Positions 32,298-33,864 of a stretch of DNA of 33,864 nucleotides are shown here, one piece after another. The stretch is taken from NCBI GenBank assembly GCA_000181795.3, contig CM012955.1, positions 5,281,935 to 5,315,798 of the forward strand, read 5' to 3'. The translations under genes were made by a program, and so were the position numbers. The notes under the pieces are model-generated. The model was not told the origin of the DNA. It saw only the letters and a program-made list of their open reading frames with translations, and made no database searches. This stretch comes from Trichinella spiralis (taxonomy: Eukaryota; Nematoda; Enoplea; Trichinellida; Trichinellidae). The stretch's first letter is position 1. The number at the start of each line of letters is the position of its first letter.

Positions 32298-33455
32298 AAT
32301 ATGTGTGTATTTAATCCATGTTACTCACTTTGAACTGACAATTATTTATTAGTTCATTGATTAACTTACATTACGTGCATCATTTTAAAATTATAACTTC
32401 GATCAAAGCATACTGTATTATTGAACTTAATTTTTAATAAAATATTGTTCAGCTTCATCTGTATGATTCTACATAAGCAATGGCGCATAATTATTCTAAT
32501 AAAAAGATTGCTATTGAAATAGTTTTTATAATATTATTTTTCATTTATATATTAGTAATTTTCCTTAAATGATTCTTTGTGTAAACTTATAATTCCATTG
32601 ATGTGTAAACTTATAATTCAGGTAATTACAATATTGAATTGAATGATAGGCTTAGTAATATTAATAATAATATGGAATAAATTTATTACGAGTATTTTCT
32701 ACTGTGAGATGTGCACTGAAAAAGTCACAAACCACTTAAAACTGAATTTCAATTTAATGTAATCTCTTCTTATTTGTAAACATGAAAAAAAAGAACAACA
32801 AATTTGTTTCTAATTATACTAACAGCTTTATATACGAAAAATTACATAGATCAAATTGTACTTCTTGTAAGCTACTGTTCAGCATGCCCATCATCGTCTT
32901 TTATAACCCCATTATCATAAAAATACAACAACTCGATCAAATCCCAAAGCTGAAGTCATCACCATCGTCATCCGCTGTTTCAGCACGAAAAGCGTGCTAT
33001 AAGTTTTTCATTTCTGTTGAATACGTCACCACATCGCACAATGCGTAATAAAAAACAGTATTATCGGTATTTTTGTTACCAACCACTGGCAAGATTACTA
33101 GATGAGGTTCTGTCTAAATATGCCTTTTTAAATGTATATTCAACAGGTGAGCATTGCTTTCAGAATGAATATTTATGCTTCCAAAAAGAAAATAAACAAC
33201 AAATGCCAAATCTGTTAGCGCTTAGTGTATTCTTTTTACGGTTCCATTATCATACCATTACTGATTACGTGTAATTTTAGCTTTGCAATGAACCTGAACT
33301 TCATATTCACGTGGCAAAACAGAAAAATACAACATTGTCAAAAAATTATTTGTGATATTATTACTTCAAAAATCCAAAATTTATGAAAATTTTAGGTTAT
33401 ACAAAAAAGATAATTAAAAATTATTTTTCATTATTTATTAACAGCAATGGTGCTT
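32298..33455. other. AT-rich right-hand intergenic region
   Basis: Open frames at 32782-33048 (plus) and 33017-33274 (plus) have no recognisable family or splice support. A possible minus-strand terminal exon at 32996-32937 would end in ETADDDGDDFSFGI. I cannot support any as a gene. Confidence 0.4.
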
Positions 33456-33861
33456 CAAAGCTCCAGTTAAATTTTTTCCACAAACAGAGTGCATTAAGTA
33501 AATAAAGAGCAATGAAAAATCTACAGTAGCCATATTTATCAGCAGAAATGAATAAAATAAAAATTTGCATGCCAGGTCGTTGGCTTTGTTGACCTAATAG
33601 AAATCATTTCAGTTTGAGGCCGTCCGTGGATGGTAGCTCAGCGCTTTGATTGGAAAATTGACTGAAGACAAACATTGAAGCCAAACACTATTTTTGCTTT
33701 TTTCTCATTATTATTTTTTGAATTAATTTGTGAAAAATAATTTTTTAATCAACATTCAAAGACAATGAACATTAACGATGAGAAAACGGCGCATTTAGCA
33801 GTAAGTGGCAGATTTTTCATTTTTTAAGTCATAATCACTTAACAATACAATAGAGAATCGA
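33456..33861 (-). repeat. Interspersed non-coding repeat, copy 2 (inverted)
   Basis: Reverse complement of the repeat at 1899-2303, about 90 percent identical by eye, with the same CATCCACGGACGG core. It runs into the right edge of the window, so its outer end is not seen. Confidence 0.85.
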
Positions 33862-33864
33862 TAT

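Noticed and set aside
33017-33274. 85-codon plus-strand frame containing QPLARLLDEVLSKYAFL
   Set aside because: A good GTGAGC donor follows at 33147, but no downstream exon in phase is visible before the terminal repeat, and no family is recognised.
1-33864. CRISPR arrays, bacterial operons, phage or retroelement genes
   Set aside because: Searched for by eye on both strands; spliced metazoan genes and non-coding repeats explain the window, and no such element is visible.

Overview
The window looks like an AT-rich invertebrate (metazoan) nuclear contig. It has many short GT-AG introns, mostly 40 to 500 nt, with T-rich acceptors, compact gene spacing of about 0.5 to 1 kb, and only metazoan-type gene products. 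A nematode (Enoplea-like) or a compact arthropod-type genome would both fit. I cannot fix the taxon from the sequence alone. I see no bacterial, phage or CRISPR features, no tRNA or rRNA gene, and no coding transposon or viral remnant.

Layout. 1-2303 is repetitive: a 21-bp minisatellite, two diverged tandem copies of a ~0.65 kb unit, and a ~405-bp interspersed repeat. A closely similar inverted copy of that repeat closes the window at 33456-33861, so both ends lie in repeats, as contig ends often do. 2304-6669 shows no supported gene. 6670-10056 (minus) is a large, GC-rich, secreted-type protein of unknown function. 11543-13073 (plus) is RPF2, a 60S ribosome biogenesis factor. 13074-17159 is mostly non-coding, with a GC-richer island at 13.5-13.9 kb and an unusual run of stem-loops at 16.67-17.04 kb. 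17160-18639 (plus) is a six-exon Ser/Asn/Thr-rich protein of unknown function. 19219-20582 (plus) is deoxyribose-phosphate aldolase (DERA). 22737-24185 (plus) is a METTL27-like SAM methyltransferase. 26262-25493 (minus) is ornithine decarboxylase antizyme (OAZ) with its programmed +1 frameshift site. 27059-28568 (plus) is TYW5, the JmjC wybutosine hydroxylase. 29152-31099 (plus) is a UBL7-like UBL-UBA protein. 31640-32297 (plus) is a small acidic protein of unknown function.

The genes do not form an evident pathway; they are a run of housekeeping genes (ribosome assembly, nucleoside catabolism, polyamine control, tRNA modification, ubiquitin-like). I derived exon structures by hand, requiring GT-AG (once GC-AG) boundaries, preserved phase and family similarity.

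The most interesting signal is in OAZ. The canonical TGG-TGC-TCC-TGA frameshift site is followed by a perfect 13-bp palindrome and by an 8-bp GC-rich stem that competes for the same bases, which suggests a switchable stimulator. Other points are a GC-AG intron in DERA, an in-frame 33-nt segment with intron-like ends in UBL7, acceptor-like sites just upstream of the start codons of most plus-strand genes, and a cluster of seven stem-loops in 370 bp.
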